Shown here one piece after another: positions 13,956 through 21,036 of a stretch of 22,009 nucleotides of DNA. How positions within the stretch are numbered: the first letter of the stretch is position 1; each line of letters begins with the position of its first letter. The position numbers and the translations under genes were made by a program. Source of the stretch: a virus. The notes beneath the pieces were generated by a model. It saw only the letters and a program-made list of their open reading frames with translations, ran no database searches and had not been told where the DNA came from. The DNA is taken from positions 1 through 22,009 of IMG/VR virus record IMGVR_UViG_3300017528_000401; one strand, given 5' to 3'.

Positions 13956-14099
13956 TCGCATAGTAAAATTTTTGTTATTCCAAACTGTCACCCACCTAGC
14001 AATACGTTCAAATCACCGAATGTGCCTTGTTAATTTTTCGCTTAATCTTCCATGCATCAGATTTTTATAAATATATTTAAATGAGATGGTTACAATCAA
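13956..14099 (-). promoter_or_regulatory. Promoter region of the leftward small-gene operon
   Basis: On the minus strand TTGATT (14099-14094) and TATATT (14075-14070) are 18 bases apart, a reasonable sigma-70-type promoter starting near 14063. Closer to the gene, CAAAAATTTTACTATGCG (about 13975-13958) resembles the motif upstream of the primase and terminase genes, with one extra T. Either could drive the operon. 13920-14033 has no gene on either strand that I can support. Confidence 0.45.
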
Positions 14100-14139
14100 A
14101 AATGAGACGGAGTGTATTAAAATTTCCCGATCGTCGAAT

Positions 14140-14420
14140 TTTTTACCCCTAGACAGAAATCCCAGTCGCATTTGTGTCCAAAGTTCGCTTCGGCCTTCCT
14201 TCTTCCTTTTTCGTGGCGTTACGAAAATGGTTGGCTTATCGGAGGCGGCAACCCAATAACGATCACTTTGTCGGCGCTCGCAAACTGATCAGCGAAGGCG
14301 CGGTTGATCTGGAGGATGTGGAGGATCTGTTTTAGCTGAGTTGGGTTGGAACGAACCAAGTTGTTGGCGTCAACAAAATGGTGGCCGAAAGGCGAAATCC
14401 AAAGAAAAAGTTTGTGTCCC
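14140..14420. other. Gene-free stretch, more GC-rich, possibly a gene relic or structured RNA
   Basis: This part of the 657-base gap is richer in G and C than the genes around it. It has a plus-strand open frame of about 60 codons without ATG, ending 'GARKLISEGAVDLEDVEDLF' at a TAG near 14334. A minus-strand frame reads 'KQILHILQINRAFADQFASA' and then 'DKVIVIGLPPPI', also without ATG or SD. Local inverted repeats (TTGTTG/CAACAA, GCC-GAAA-GGC, GATCA/TGATC) are present. I cannot assign it: it may be a broken gene, or an RNA or origin-related structure. Confidence 0.35.
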
Positions 14421-14665
14421 GCGTAACTCAGGTAACACTCAGGTAAGTCTCAGGTAATTTCTCTAGTAATTTTTTCCTTTAATCTCTTATTCTTATATAC
14501 TTATTACTTATTACTCAAGTAACTCAAGTAAAATAATATATAACAGCAGAAACGTGGTAAAAAGGAGGAATAGAAAAAAGCTAGCAAAATTTGGAAGTTA
14601 CTTGAGTAATGGCTTTTTTGGTGTATATGTACTCTATGTCAGTCACTTACGTTACTCATGTAACT
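14421..14665. repeat. Iteron-like repeats, candidate replication origin
   Basis: CTCAGGTAA occurs at 14427-14435, 14438-14446 and 14449-14457, eleven bases apart (one helical turn), with a degenerate fourth (CTCTAGTAA, 14461-14469). CTCAAGTAA follows at 14514-14522 and 14523-14531. ATTACTCAAGTAACT (14510-14524) has a perfect inverted copy at 14596-14610, and a variant GTTACTCATGTAAC lies at 14651-14664. Between them is an AT-rich segment (14470-14545). Phased iterons plus an AT-rich segment beside a P4-alpha-like primase-helicase gene look like a replication origin bound by that protein. This is inference from layout. Confidence 0.65.
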
Positions 14666-14690
14666 TTTCTAAAGTACCTGTGCAATTGGC

Positions 14691-16916
14691 TTAATTGATC
14701 TTATTCAAAAATGTGCTTTCAAATTCTAGTCGAGCAATTTCTAGCGTTGGAACGTCCAAAATGCGTGGTCTTTCTCCCTTTATAAAGATTTGTTGTTGAG
14801 TAACTGATGGCAGCATTTTGTGTAGCTTTCTGAAGAAGTGGACATTATTTTCAAGGGTCTGTCTAATCTTGTTGCGTTCGAACCAATCTACATAACATTG
14901 GTAGATTTCTTGTTTTTTGCGTTTGCCCCATGCCTTTTGGGGTTCCGACGAATAGCAATCGAAAAATCCGGAATCTAGCACCTCCTGAATGTAGACTGCT
15001 AAATGACCGGCTGACTGTAGTTTCATTTGAAACATCATGTCTTTTGAGTCTTCGGATATTCCTGGTCTTTGTCTTGGGTTAAATCCTGAGAGGTCCTCGT
15101 TTAAAAGATCGTAAAGAATTGGTTCGTATCCTCCAGAATTGAGACTTTGGAAGTATTTTTTAAAGTAGGCATGATCATTTTGGTGTTTATCGGAAACTTT
15201 TAAAATGACCATGCGGCGATCATCCATGTCTATGCTGACTGGAAGGGATTCATTTGTAGACATGATGATGTGTTTATAGTTGGTGTCTTCGCGAATTTCT
15301 CTGCCTTTCCCTTCGTAGGCGCAACTGCTATCCGTAATCATTGCTTTTAAGGCGCCCTTACTTTGTTTGTCGGCCCAAAGGGCTTCATTGGCGTGCAACA
15401 AGATGATCGATTGTAGGTGACTGTTAAAGCGACCTAGGATTCTGTCGAGTGTGTCTGCTGTTAGATAATGACGTCCTAATAAGTGGCCTAAGGCGTCTAC
15501 GAATGCATTTTTCCCTGTTCCTTGTCCTCCCATTAAAATAAGCGCTGTATGAAGTATCTCTGGTTTTTGGAAGACAATTGCGAGCCATTTGCGTAAGTAC
15601 AAATAGGCTTCTTCGTTCCCATCACATATAACTTCTTTAGCGTGATCCCAAAAAAATTGCGAATCTCCAGGAATGGGTTCATAAGCAAATCCGCTCCAAA
15701 GATTCATCCAGTCTGGTCCTGGATTTTGATGTGGTCTAAAAATTATTCCTTTAACTGTTCGTCTTTCGGGATGATTTAACCATATGTTGGCTTTGCTTCG
15801 GAATTTTCCTCCTCCAACCTCAATCGTTTGGTTTTGATATCTCAATTTAAATGAATCTTTGCCGAGTTGGATTAGTGTTTCGTTTTCAATAATTGATGAG
15901 TTGGCTCCGGCTTCTACGGTATATCGTTGATTCATCTCATAGGCAACTTCGTCTTTGATATCGATGAATAACTGTTTGCGCGTGACTTCTGATCCTTCAC
16001 TAATGAACAGATCGTTAAAGTCGGTTCCTGGGTCGTCTGGCTTTGAGAAGTGGGGAATAAGATATCTAACTCTATGTTTAACGAAGAGTGCTTGCGCGGT
16101 CTCCCGTCCTGCATTCTTTTCTTTAAATCGATCATCGTCTGCACAAATGGTGATCTGCATTCTTGGATAAGTCTTTCGCAGCTCTGTGATAACGGCATCC
16201 AGATTGATACAATCAAATGCGACTACTACGGGTGTCTGCATTAATTCATAAATGGTGGCTCCCGTGGCATATCCTTCGCATACGTAGCACTTGGATGCAC
16301 CTGTTAGTTGACCAAGGACGTGGAAACTGCCTTTTTTCTTTCCTCCGAATAGATAACGTTTCTCGTGTGGGGACTTGGTGGTGATGAATTGTAGTGTCTT
16401 AATCTCTCCGTGAATATCTCTTAAAGGAAGAATGAGAGATGGGTTTCCTCGAGAGTCTTCTCCAATTTTAAGACCTTCTGCGTGGACTTTTTTCAATTCT
16501 AGATAGGGATGTGTGTGGGCTTTTGTTGCCTTATCCCATATGTTTCGAGCGGTTTTCTCCGCGTCTAGATGGGTTTTTTCTATGTCTTTTTTTGTTGACT
16601 GTATTTGTAGGGTCTGAGCGCGAGCGATGTGTTCTCTTTCGGATCGATCAGTGGGAAGAGAAGACTTGTAAACGTGTTTTTCTCCTGCATGTCTATAAGA
16701 TGCATAGGTTACTGTAAGCCATTCTGTGCCGTTTGGGCTGACGCCATTGTGTGCGACATACCATTCATCAATGTCTCGGGGTTTGTCTAGACGACACGAA
16801 TATCGATGCAGTTGGCCATCTATTTTAAGTTGTTGATCAATCGGACATAGGTCCTCTTGAGACATCTTGTTTAAGCACTCTGAAATCAGGTCGTGGATTG
16901 TTCGAGTCGATGACAT
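14691..16916 (-). CDS. P4-alpha-like primase-helicase (Toprim plus SF3 helicase)
   Basis: This is 741 residues from the ATG at 16916, my preferred start; the frame stays open to a TTG at 17057, but that extension looks non-coding and has no SD. N-terminal primase part: Toprim motifs CEGYATGATIYEL (around residue 213) and ICADDDR (258-264). The EGYATG motif is what P4 alpha primases carry. C-terminal helicase part: Walker A GGQGTGKN (463-470), Walker B IILLHANEAL (504-513, E511), then IIMSTNESLPVSIDMDDRR (550-568), the superfamily 3 layout (DUF5906-like). A winged-helix-like tail follows. It would prime and unwind DNA at the origin downstream of its own gene. The SD at the chosen start is weak. 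Confidence 0.88.
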   Translation of the reverse strand: MSSTRTIHDLISECLNKMSQEDLCPIDQQLKIDGQLHRYSCRLDKPRDIDEWYVAHNGVSPNGTEWLTVTYASYRHAGEKHVYKSSLPTDRSEREHIARAQTLQIQSTKKDIEKTHLDAEKTARNIWDKATKAHTHPYLELKKVHAEGLKIGEDSRGNPSLILPLRDIHGEIKTLQFITTKSPHEKRYLFGGKKKGSFHVLGQLTGASKCYVCEGYATGATIYELMQTPVVVAFDCINLDAVITELRKTYPRMQITICADDDRFKEKNAGRETAQALFVKHRVRYLIPHFSKPDDPGTDFNDLFISEGSEVTRKQLFIDIKDEVAYEMNQRYTVEAGANSSIIENETLIQLGKDSFKLRYQNQTIEVGGGKFRSKANIWLNHPERRTVKGIIFRPHQNPGPDWMNLWSGFAYEPIPGDSQFFWDHAKEVICDGNEEAYLYLRKWLAIVFQKPEILHTALILMGGQGTGKNAFVDALGHLLGRHYLTADTLDRILGRFNSHLQSIILLHANEALWADKQSKGALKAMITDSSCAYEGKGREIREDTNYKHIIMSTNESLPVSIDMDDRRMVILKVSDKHQNDHAYFKKYFQSLNSGGYEPILYDLLNEDLSGFNPRQRPGISEDSKDMMFQMKLQSAGHLAVYIQEVLDSGFFDCYSSEPQKAWGKRKKQEIYQCYVDWFERNKIRQTLENNVHFFRKLHKMLPSVTQQQIFIKGERPRILDVPTLEIARLEFESTFLNKIN

Positions 16917-16942
16917 AGGGTTGGATTCCAGTAATGGAAGTG

Positions 16943-16960
16943 TATAGTAAATTTTTGACA
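16943..16960 (-). promoter_or_regulatory. Shared 18-base motif upstream of primase
   Basis: On the minus strand TGTCAAAAATTTACTATA ends 26 bases before the primase ATG. It differs at one base from the site at 7619-7602 before the terminase operon. TACTAT could be a -10 with the weak TTTGGT 16 bases upstream as -35. It is either a phage promoter class or an operator. Confidence 0.5.
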
Positions 16961-17003
16961 GATGTACCAAAGATTTCTTTCGGAGGAAAGAATTTCTTAT
17001 GAC

Positions 17004-17032
17004 TTGTCGGTAATGAAGGGGATTGAGATAAT
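17004..17032 (+). promoter_or_regulatory. Promoter of candidate small RNA
   Basis: TTGTCG (17004-17009) and GATAAT (17027-17032) are 17 bases apart, four and five matches to the sigma-70 consensus with ideal spacing. It faces right, away from the primase, with a start expected near 17039. Confidence 0.6.
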
Positions 17033-17038
17033 GTTCGG

Positions 17039-17133
17039 CGCATGGCTTCTTACACAAGCTATGTGGTCACATTGCTTACCGCTAATAAGCAACTCTTACG
17101 CCTAGTAATCTGATGGGGTTACTAGGCTTTTTT
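17039..17133 (+). ncRNA. Candidate small regulatory RNA, about 95 nt
   Basis: Starting just after a good promoter, this segment folds into hairpins and ends at an intrinsic terminator, with no convincing gene inside. Hairpin one: AAGC-T-ATGT / ACAT-T-GCTT (17056-17077). Hairpin two: TTGCTTA / TAAGCAA (17072-17078 and 17086-17092). The two share GCTT and so exclude each other, a possible switch. The terminator stem is 17100-17127. It lies between the primase and the repressor, where phages such as P4 keep immunity RNAs. A 14-codon frame from 17061 has no SD. Confidence 0.55.
17100..17133 (+). terminator. Intrinsic terminator, rightward
   Basis: There is a perfect nine-base stem GCCTAGTAA (17100-17108) and TTACTAGGC (17119-17127), a ten-base loop, then six T. 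No protein gene on the plus strand lies upstream to need it, which supports a short non-coding transcript. The leftward direction lacks a T tract. Confidence 0.85.
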
Positions 17134-17200
17134 ATTTATGTCATTCTTCATGAACTTCATACAGATTTTTGGTCAATATTAAAAATATAATGTCTGATTT

Positions 17201-17285
17201 AAAAAAAACACCCCTCCTCAAAAGAGGAGAGGTGCCAACCGTAAGTATCAAAAATGAACGAACGTCTTTTCACAAAAGGACGTTC
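17201..17285 (-). terminator. Tandem terminators behind the repressor gene
   Basis: Reading leftward from the repressor stop, the first hairpin has arms 17279-17285 and 17260-17266, extended by AAAA/TTTT with a one-base bulge, followed by five T within CATTTTTG. The second has an eleven-position stem (17224-17234 and 17209-17219, one mismatch) with a four-base loop and eight T (17208-17201). The second is a strong intrinsic terminator. 17134-17200 holds a plus-strand TATAAT near 17185 without a clear -35 and no gene. Confidence 0.8.
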
Positions 17286-17303
17286 AGATGTATAGAAAAT
17301 TTT

Positions 17304-17561
17304 TTACTTTAAGTCAACATAGAGTCCTTTAAAATTTTTCCCCAGTCGCTTTTTGGCTTCATCTATCTCTTCGTTAGTCTTTTCCATATCTTCACAGGTG
17401 ACTTCTCCTCTGGTAAACCGCTCAATTTGAAGAGCTAATCCCAGAGAAATCTTGGTTCTTCCTGCGAAAAAGTTATTGAAATTTTGATAGGGAATATGTG
17501 CTTCTGCACAGAATTTTTTTGAAGATACTAAATATTTTTTGAAATATGCTCGTAAATCCAT
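17304..17561 (-). CDS. Cro/YdaS-like helix-turn-helix repressor
   Basis: This is an 85-residue protein. Residues about 13-50 form a helix-turn-helix: 'KKFCAEAHIPYQNFNNFFAG' followed by 'ISLGLALQIERFTRGEVTCE'. The 'LGLALQIER.T.GEVTCE' segment is typical of YdaS/Cro-type regulators, in which the HTH is followed by 'A..IE..T.G.V....'. It is transcribed away from the recombination operon. GGAG lies before the ATG. It presumably binds the 156-base region to its right and controls early rightward transcription; whether it is a CI-type or Cro-type regulator cannot be told. Confidence 0.8.
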   Translation of the reverse strand: MDLRAYFKKYLVSSKKFCAEAHIPYQNFNNFFAGRTKISLGLALQIERFTRGEVTCEDMEKTNEEIDEAKKRLGKNFKGLYVDLK

Positions 17562-17642
17562 GATTTCTTTCTCCGTAACGTCGCGATCAAAGAGTATGCG
17601 TCTAACACAAATTAATTACAAACGTAAATTTTCTAAAGAGCA

Positions 17643-17672
17643 TTGACGAAAAATGACGAGTCTGTTTAAGAT
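17643..17672 (+). promoter_or_regulatory. Early rightward promoter with TGACGA direct repeats
   Basis: TTGACG (17643-17648) and TAAGAT (17667-17672) are 18 bases apart, giving a start near 17679 and a leader of about 40 bases. TGACGA occurs at 17644-17649 and 17654-17659, ten bases apart, over the -35. This is a plausible operator for the divergent repressor. The leftward promoter for the repressor is less clear (TTTACG or TTGTAA as -35 near 17615-17625). Confidence 0.65.
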
Positions 17673-17717
17673 GTTATATCAAGTCGATGAAAAATTAAGC
17701 ATCTCGAGGCAAAACCA

Positions 17718-17984
17718 ATGATCGGACTGGGTGACATCAAGAACCGTGAATACGACAGATGGGTGGAATTCATGACGATTCAAGATGAGATGGTTCATTC
17801 ACTTCGCAATGATTATTGGGTGATGACTCCAAATGATTGGGTTGGATTTCAAGAGTGCGTTGATGCGTTAAGACTGCATCTAAGTGGTAAAAAATTTTTG
17901 AATCTGCTGTCGTTGGGACATATCGTTGAGACGCTAGAAGAGGTGCCTCAGTTGGATTTTAAAGGAAATGAGTTATGCAATTAG
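17718..17984 (+). CDS. Hypothetical protein, first gene of early operon
   Basis: This 88-residue soluble protein (MIGLGDIKNREYDRWVEFMT, later WVMTPNDWVGFQECVDALRL) has a GAGG site about nine bases before the ATG. No family is recognised. Its place directly after the regulated promoter, ahead of RecT, suggests an early function in recombination or host takeover. It overlaps the next gene by ten bases. Confidence 0.75.
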   Translation: MIGLGDIKNREYDRWVEFMTIQDEMVHSLRNDYWVMTPNDWVGFQECVDALRLHLSGKKFLNLLSLGHIVETLEEVPQLDFKGNELCN

Positions 17985-18184
17985 AAGATTTTGAAGTCTG
18001 GGAAAATCCAGTTTACGAGAGATTAAAGAAATCTCATATTGTTAAAGAATTAGATGAAATTACAGAAATTAAATCCGTGCTGAAGACTTTAGTTAAAATT
18101 GCATATGGATTAGAATCTTATAATAGAAAAGTGGTGGAAGAGTCCTTCAAAAAGTTAGAAGAGTTCGTCAAATCAGAGGTATAA
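17975..18184 (+). CDS. Small helical protein upstream of RecT
   Basis: This 69-residue, charged, helical protein (KKSHIVKELDEITEIKSVLK, ending KKLEEFVKSEV) starts in the previous gene's last codons, with AAGGA upstream, and ends one base before the RecT gene. It is not recognised. It may be a small accessory protein of the recombination operon. Confidence 0.72.
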   Translation: MQLEDFEVWENPVYERLKKSHIVKELDEITEIKSVLKTLVKIAYGLESYNRKVVEESFKKLEEFVKSEV

Positions 18185-18185
18185 A

Positions 18186-18965
18186 ATGGAAAAAGTCAAA
18201 GAAGACAAAATTGTTGCAATTCCCCAATCGAATCATGTTCAGCAATTAGAAGACATGAAGGCGTTGTGCAAATCATTAATGTCCACAAAACATTATTCCA
18301 AGATGGGCGAAGAAGGAATCTTTGCGATCATCCAAAAAGCAAGATCATTTGGCATGGACCCAATTGATGCGCTCAATGGGGGATTATATGTCGTCCAAGG
18401 ACGAGTCATGATGCCGGCTGAGACAATGAATCGTCTAATTCGTCAAGCTGGCCATTCCATCAGCAAAGATCCGAAATCTGATGAGAAGATCTGTATTCTC
18501 CACGGAAAACGTAGTGACAATGGGGACACATGGACAGAGTCTTTCTCTATCGTGGATGCACAGAGAGCGGGAATTTATAAAGATGGCGGCACATGGTCGA
18601 AATATCCGAAGGCGATGTTGTTTGCTAGAGCTCTTAGTTGTTTGGCGAGACAACTGTTTCCAGATGTCATCTCTGGATGCTATGTGGAAGGGGAGATCAT
18701 GGAGAATGAGAAGCCATCTTCTTTCAAAGAAATGACTCTAGAAGTAGAGGAAGAGCCTGTTAAGCCGATTGGAGACGAAGAGATTGAGCATATTTTGTTT
18801 CTAGTCAGTGGAGATATGGACTACATCAAGAAAATAGAAGCTCATTTTGGTGGCTCTTTGAAGAACATCCCAATGGATCAATATGATCGTGTCTTAAAGC
18901 AGATCGCCAAATATCAAGAAGGCAAGGAAGCCATGAAAGCGGCCATGGATGGAGAGGTAAGATGA
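18186..18965 (+). CDS. recT: RecT-family single-strand annealing protein
   Basis: This is a 259-residue protein. The RecT core is clear: 'GEEGIFAIIQKARSFGMDPI', 'ALNGGLYVVQGRVMMPAETM', then 'IVDAQRAGIYKDGGTWSKYP' and 'ARALSCLARQLFPDVISGCY', the family's 'AR[AS]L...[AR]...FPDV..G.Y' signature near residue 150. The C-terminal part is acidic and variable. It pairs complementary single strands produced by the partner exonuclease encoded two genes downstream. It ends in an ATGA overlap with the next gene. Confidence 0.9.
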   Translation: MEKVKEDKIVAIPQSNHVQQLEDMKALCKSLMSTKHYSKMGEEGIFAIIQKARSFGMDPIDALNGGLYVVQGRVMMPAETMNRLIRQAGHSISKDPKSDEKICILHGKRSDNGDTWTESFSIVDAQRAGIYKDGGTWSKYPKAMLFARALSCLARQLFPDVISGCYVEGEIMENEKPSSFKEMTLEVEEEPVKPIGDEEIEHILFLVSGDMDYIKKIEAHFGGSLKNIPMDQYDRVLKQIAKYQEGKEAMKAAMDGEVR

Positions 18966-19465
18966 AGTTATTTAGTTTATTGTTGGTGTTATTTATTTCT
19001 GTTTTTTCTTATTCTTGTTTAGATGCATTTTGTAGATATTATGTTTCAGATATAAATTACAATAAATCGAAACACACGATCACATTTTTTTATGATCACG
19101 ATGAGTATTACGAATTCGATGAACAAGTAGACCCTTGTAAATTTATTTGTGAAATAGATTGTAAAAACTGTCATATCTATGAAGATGATTATGGATATCC
19201 TACATTGGATTTCTGTCATCTTAAAAATAAAGAAATGAAAATAAAAACAATATTTAAAGACAAATCCAGCAAATGTGAAACTTTAACAGCATATAAACTT
19301 ACTTTTGATAAGTATGACGATGTTTGGATTCGAGATTCCTATTGTGTGATTGATAAAAATGTAATTGTTTTCAGGCTATATAGTGAAATCGAGCCCTGTA
19401 GAATAGCCGATATTGGCGGAATCGCTTTTATTAAATATAGCATTCGGGAGAAAAATGATGATTAA
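18962..19465 (+). CDS. Secreted cysteine-rich protein inserted in recombination operon
   Basis: This 167-residue protein begins with a classic signal peptide (MKLFSLLLVLFISVFSYSC) and has ten cysteines (19, 24, 59, 63, 67, 70, 85, 105, 128, 146), including a dense CxxxCxxxCxxC cluster at 59-70. Such a protein would be exported and disulfide-bonded or metal-bound. The gene is visibly more AT-rich than its neighbours and interrupts the usual RecT-exonuclease pair, overlapping both (ATGA before, eight bases after). No family is recognised. A phage-carried cargo gene acting outside the cytoplasm is the simplest reading; superinfection exclusion is an alternative. Confidence 0.8.
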   Translation: MKLFSLLLVLFISVFSYSCLDAFCRYYVSDINYNKSKHTITFFYDHDEYYEFDEQVDPCKFICEIDCKNCHIYEDDYGYPTLDFCHLKNKEMKIKTIFKDKSSKCETLTAYKLTFDKYDDVWIRDSYCVIDKNVIVFRLYSEIEPCRIADIGGIAFIKYSIREKNDD

Positions 19466-20318
19466 TCACCTAGTTCCTGGAAGCGTTGAATGGCTAGAAT
19501 TTCGTCGCAACAAAATAGGAGCCTCTGATGTCCCAATCATATGTGAAAAGGCGCCATGGTCATCTCCTTACGAATTGTGGCAAGAGAAGTTAGGCCTTAA
19601 AGAAAACGTCTCAAATGCCGCTATGCGTAGAGGATCAGAAAACGAAGAAAAAGCGCGGGCGCGCTATGAGGAAGTTTTTGGGGTGATCATGTTTCCCAAG
19701 GTTGTGATTCATCCAAAGTACACTTGGCTAATAGCTACATTAGATGGTCTTGATCTAGAAGGCTCTCGAGCTGTAGAGATCAAAAGCGGGGAGCGTAGTT
19801 ACGCCTTGGCTGCTCAGGGTATTATTCCAGAATATTACCAACTCCAATTGCAATTTCAAATGGAGTGTGCCAACATAGGTAGCATTTCCTATTGGGCGTG
19901 GCTTCCAGAGCGCGATCCTATCCACTTGAAATTAGAACGTGATCCAAAGATATTCTCAAATGTTTTTCCAATTGTGGAGGCATTCTGGGAGCATTTAAAG
20001 AATAAGACACCACCAGATCATATCGAAGAAAGAAATGATACACTTTGGTGTGATGGAGCTAAACACTATCTTGAAATCCGTAGACGTCTTAAAGAGCTCG
20101 AGACCGCAGAAGAAGACCAAAGAAAATTCCTGATCGATTTGGCTCAGTCCAAAAGCTGTAAGGGCGGTGGATTAGTGGTAAAGACCTCTACTTCTAAAGG
20201 GAAAATTGATTATTCAAGGATTCCTCAATTATCTGGAGTCAACCTAGAAGAATATCGCGGAGAACCCATTCAGAAGTGGTATTTTCAAGAAGACAGTTCG
20301 GCTTTTCTTTCCAAATAA
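19458..20318 (+). CDS. YqaJ-family exonuclease (lambda Exo-like), RecT partner
   Basis: I use the ATG at 19458 (seven bases after GGGAG; an ATG at 19455 is nearly as good), giving 286 residues. YqaJ signatures: SVEWLEFRRNKIGASDVPII at the N-terminus, then 'RRGSENEEKARARYEE', TLDGLD with the metal-binding Asp (D96), AVEIKSG with Glu and Lys (E107, K109), and the 'YYQLQLQFQME' helix. It is a 5'-3' double-strand exonuclease that makes the single strands for RecT. It converges with the next gene, overlapping it by 34 bases. Confidence 0.9.
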   Translation: MINHLVPGSVEWLEFRRNKIGASDVPIICEKAPWSSPYELWQEKLGLKENVSNAAMRRGSENEEKARARYEEVFGVIMFPKVVIHPKYTWLIATLDGLDLEGSRAVEIKSGERSYALAAQGIIPEYYQLQLQFQMECANIGSISYWAWLPERDPIHLKLERDPKIFSNVFPIVEAFWEHLKNKTPPDHIEERNDTLWCDGAKHYLEIRRRLKELETAEEDQRKFLIDLAQSKSCKGGGLVVKTSTSKGKIDYSRIPQLSGVNLEEYRGEPIQKWYFQEDSSAFLSK

Positions 20319-20734
20319 CGAGCCATGCGCTGCTCAAAACTTTTTTGGCGCTCGTAACGTTCTTTTTTTGGCAAAGTTAAATAAGGCCTTTTGGGAGCGT
20401 TCAATTTAGAATTCTTAGCCTGGAGATCTAACAGTCGATAATCGGGGGTAGATTTATCTGCCGAACGGATATACGCTTCTATGATCAATGTAACGGCTTC
20501 TTCCACGTACATCGTCATGAACATGGGCATTGTATCTCGAGACAGCCGATCTTTTAAGAAGTTCCATCGCGTGGGCAATAAAACCGTAGGGGAATCCATC
20601 CAATTGAGTCCAAAGGCCCAATCCAAAATGGACAAAATATCTTCTGGTTTTATACCACATTTTTTCAAGCAATCTTTTAACGCGTCATGTACCTCAATGC
20701 GATAGTATTGCTCCCAAATAAATGAAAAGGGCAT
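20285..20734 (-). CDS. Hypothetical protein
   Basis: This 149-residue protein is helical (RIEVHDALKDCLKKCGIKPE, DILSILDWAFGLNW) with an aromatic middle and a basic C-terminus (LTLPKKERYERQKSFEQRMA). It is transcribed toward the exonuclease gene, overlapping its 3' end. No SD is visible at the ATG and the start could lie further in. Family unknown. Coding looks real from the even composition along its length, but support is moderate. Confidence 0.6.
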   Translation of the reverse strand: MPFSFIWEQYYRIEVHDALKDCLKKCGIKPEDILSILDWAFGLNWMDSPTVLLPTRWNFLKDRLSRDTMPMFMTMYVEEAVTLIIEAYIRSADKSTPDYRLLDLQAKNSKLNAPKRPYLTLPKKERYERQKSFEQRMARYLERKAELSS

Positions 20735-20778
20735 GCTGTGTATGTCGATTAAATTTTTTAATACCTATAGGAGTCGCA

Positions 20779-21036
20779 ATGAGATATAAAAAATTTTATA
20801 TACACTTTCCCAGAAAAATCACATCTAAAAGATGTCATCTTTCTGAGAAATTTTTCATCCTGATTGAGAATGTAACTCTTTTAATTGAAAGGGTTAAACC
20901 GTTTGAATCTGTCTATGACAAAGAGCTTATTTTGCGCGCTTTTTACCCTTCACGGCCATTGCAGTCATCTTCTTATTGCCATATTTCTTGCGACCAATCG
21001 CAGCAGCAACAGCAGCTGGATTCTTCGCTCCGCTAG
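20779..21036 (+). CDS. Small hypothetical protein, overlaps the convergent basic-protein gene
   Basis: An 85-codon frame begins at an ATG with a strong TAGGAG seven bases upstream. The first 57 residues (MRYKKFYIHFPRKITSKRCH, later EKFFILIENVTLLIERVKPF) look protein-like. The last third is read opposite the basic-protein gene and is Gln/Ser-rich, as expected of an antisense frame. It may be a real gene with a long convergent overlap, or a gene that lost its original end. Confidence 0.4.
   Translation: MRYKKFYIHFPRKITSKRCHLSEKFFILIENVTLLIERVKPFESVYDKELILRAFYPSRPLQSSSYCHISCDQSQQQQQLDSSLR

Noticed and set aside
14421-14665. Repeats as a CRISPR array
   Set aside because: The units are 9-15 bases with no spacers of uniform length and no cas genes; the pattern is iteron-like.
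16837-17043. Minus-strand frame of 68 codons overlapping the primase start
   Set aside because: The sequence looks random in composition and overlaps the real frame; no SD supports it.
16917-17057. Extension of the primase to a TTG at 17057
   Set aside because: The added residues look non-coding, there is no SD, and the segment holds a divergent promoter and the shared motif.
17013-17105. Plus-strand frame of 30 codons encoding a hydrophobic peptide
   Set aside because: Its ATGs at 17013 and 17031 lie upstream of the predicted transcription start, and the inner ATG at 17061 lacks an SD. It is kept as an alternative to the small-RNA reading but not called.
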